64,000 nt of DNA from Bacillus sp. FJAT-27264 (GTDB taxonomy: Bacteria > Bacillota > Bacilli > Paenibacillales > Paenibacillaceae). Below the pieces are notes generated by a model that worked only from the letters and a program-made list of their open reading frames with translations, ran no database searches and was not told the DNA's origin. Position 1 is the first letter of the stretch, and each line of letters starts with the position of its first letter. Of this stretch, positions 63,794 to 64,000 are shown piece by piece. A program made the translations under genes and the position numbers. Location of the stretch: positions 104,342 through 168,341 of the forward strand of contig NZ_MAQW01000034.1 of assembly GCF_001682855.1 (NCBI RefSeq), written 5' to 3'.

Positions 63794-63804
63794 GACGGGG
63801 CTCA

Positions 63805-64000
63805 TGGACAATCCATTAAAGCTGTCACTTCTGCCAAGGCAGAAGAAAAGCAGGTTGGCAGAAGAAGAGCGGACTATGCACCGGGATCGACGGTTCGGTC
63901 GGAGACTTCTTCAAGTGCTGTGGCATGGCATCGGCTTTGGTGTGGTAGCGCTCTGGATCATCCCTTTCTTATGGGTGGCCAGAACTGCCTTCTTGCCCAA
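63805..64000 (+). CDS. Sugar ABC transporter permease, UgpE-like, 3' end outside window
   Basis: A partial gene, the first 65 codons (M-D-N-P-L-K-L-S ... then a hydrophobic first helix with VVALWIIPFLWV). ATG 63805 follows GGACGGGG and lies 11 bases after the upstream stop. An Arg-rich N-terminal tail before the first helix is common in this family. The identity rests mainly on its position behind the UgpA-like permease. Confidence 0.75.

Noticed and set aside
1-64000. tRNA, rRNA, prophage or insertion-sequence genes
   Set aside because: I looked for transposase DDE text, integrase motifs, CCA-ended cloverleaves and rRNA signatures and found none that I could support.

Overview
The window looks like chromosome from a Paenibacillus-type Firmicute. 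The evidence is the AGGAGG-type ribosome sites, a protein with three S-layer homology (SLH) domains, a bacillithiol gene pair (yojF/bshB2), a TxpA-like type I toxin, CD3324-family and DUF4003 genes, and many AraC, MerR and WYL regulators. I see no rRNA, tRNA, CRISPR array or intact insertion sequence. Genes sit on both strands in short operons with intrinsic terminators between them.

Layout. 1-3036: end of a HEAT-repeat gene. 3148-6685 (minus): heterodimeric ABC exporter with one degenerate ATP site. 6945-10141: MacB-like ATPase and an FtsX-type permease broken by a frameshift. 10175-14138: DUF4003 protein, PIG-V-like membrane protein, zinc-ribbon membrane protein. 14533-16785: yojF-bshB2 and a RES-domain protein. 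16908-23018: two tandem-DUF427 paralogues flank an OpuC-like transporter whose binding protein is reduced to a 26-codon stub, plus a flavin monooxygenase and an EamA exporter. The transporter has a long leader with a promoter, an attenuator-like terminator and a perfect palindrome. 23355-23680: TxpA/RatA-like type I toxin-antitoxin locus. 23968-29918: PAS/MCP protein, P-loop kinases, AraC regulator, phosphotransferase, acetyltransferase and pentapeptide-repeat protein.

30224-44197 is one 4,657-codon gene for a giant surface protein: signal peptide, three SLH domains, a beta-helix-like segment, a glycine hinge, about 24 beta domains of about 88 residues, and about 1,940 residues of helical repeats with a ~77-residue period that I cannot assign to a known family. 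A 7TM histidine kinase and a BTAD-type response regulator follow on the same strand. 47346-49488 (minus) is a WYL regulator pair. 49633-51646 is an RNA-repair pair, RlaP then RtcB, with RlaP interrupted by two TAG codons. 51647-52243 is a repeat-rich gap.

52244-60377 holds a methyltransferase, HAD phosphatase, DUF1801 protein, a CD3324-family gene preceded by a leader ORF overlapping interlocking inverted repeats, an AraC-GyrI regulator with an HTH-less double-GyrI protein, a MerR-SDR fusion and an AraC regulator. 60513-64000 holds a secreted propeller-like protein and the start of a UgpB-A-E-like sugar transporter operon that runs off the end.

The most interesting items are the giant SLH protein with its uncharacterised helical array, a dispersed structured repeat (two copies, covarying stem) placed just upstream of start codons, the conditional-terminator leader of the transporter, the leader ORF with pseudoknot-like repeats before the CD3324 gene, the MerR-SDR fusion and the amber-interrupted RlaP.
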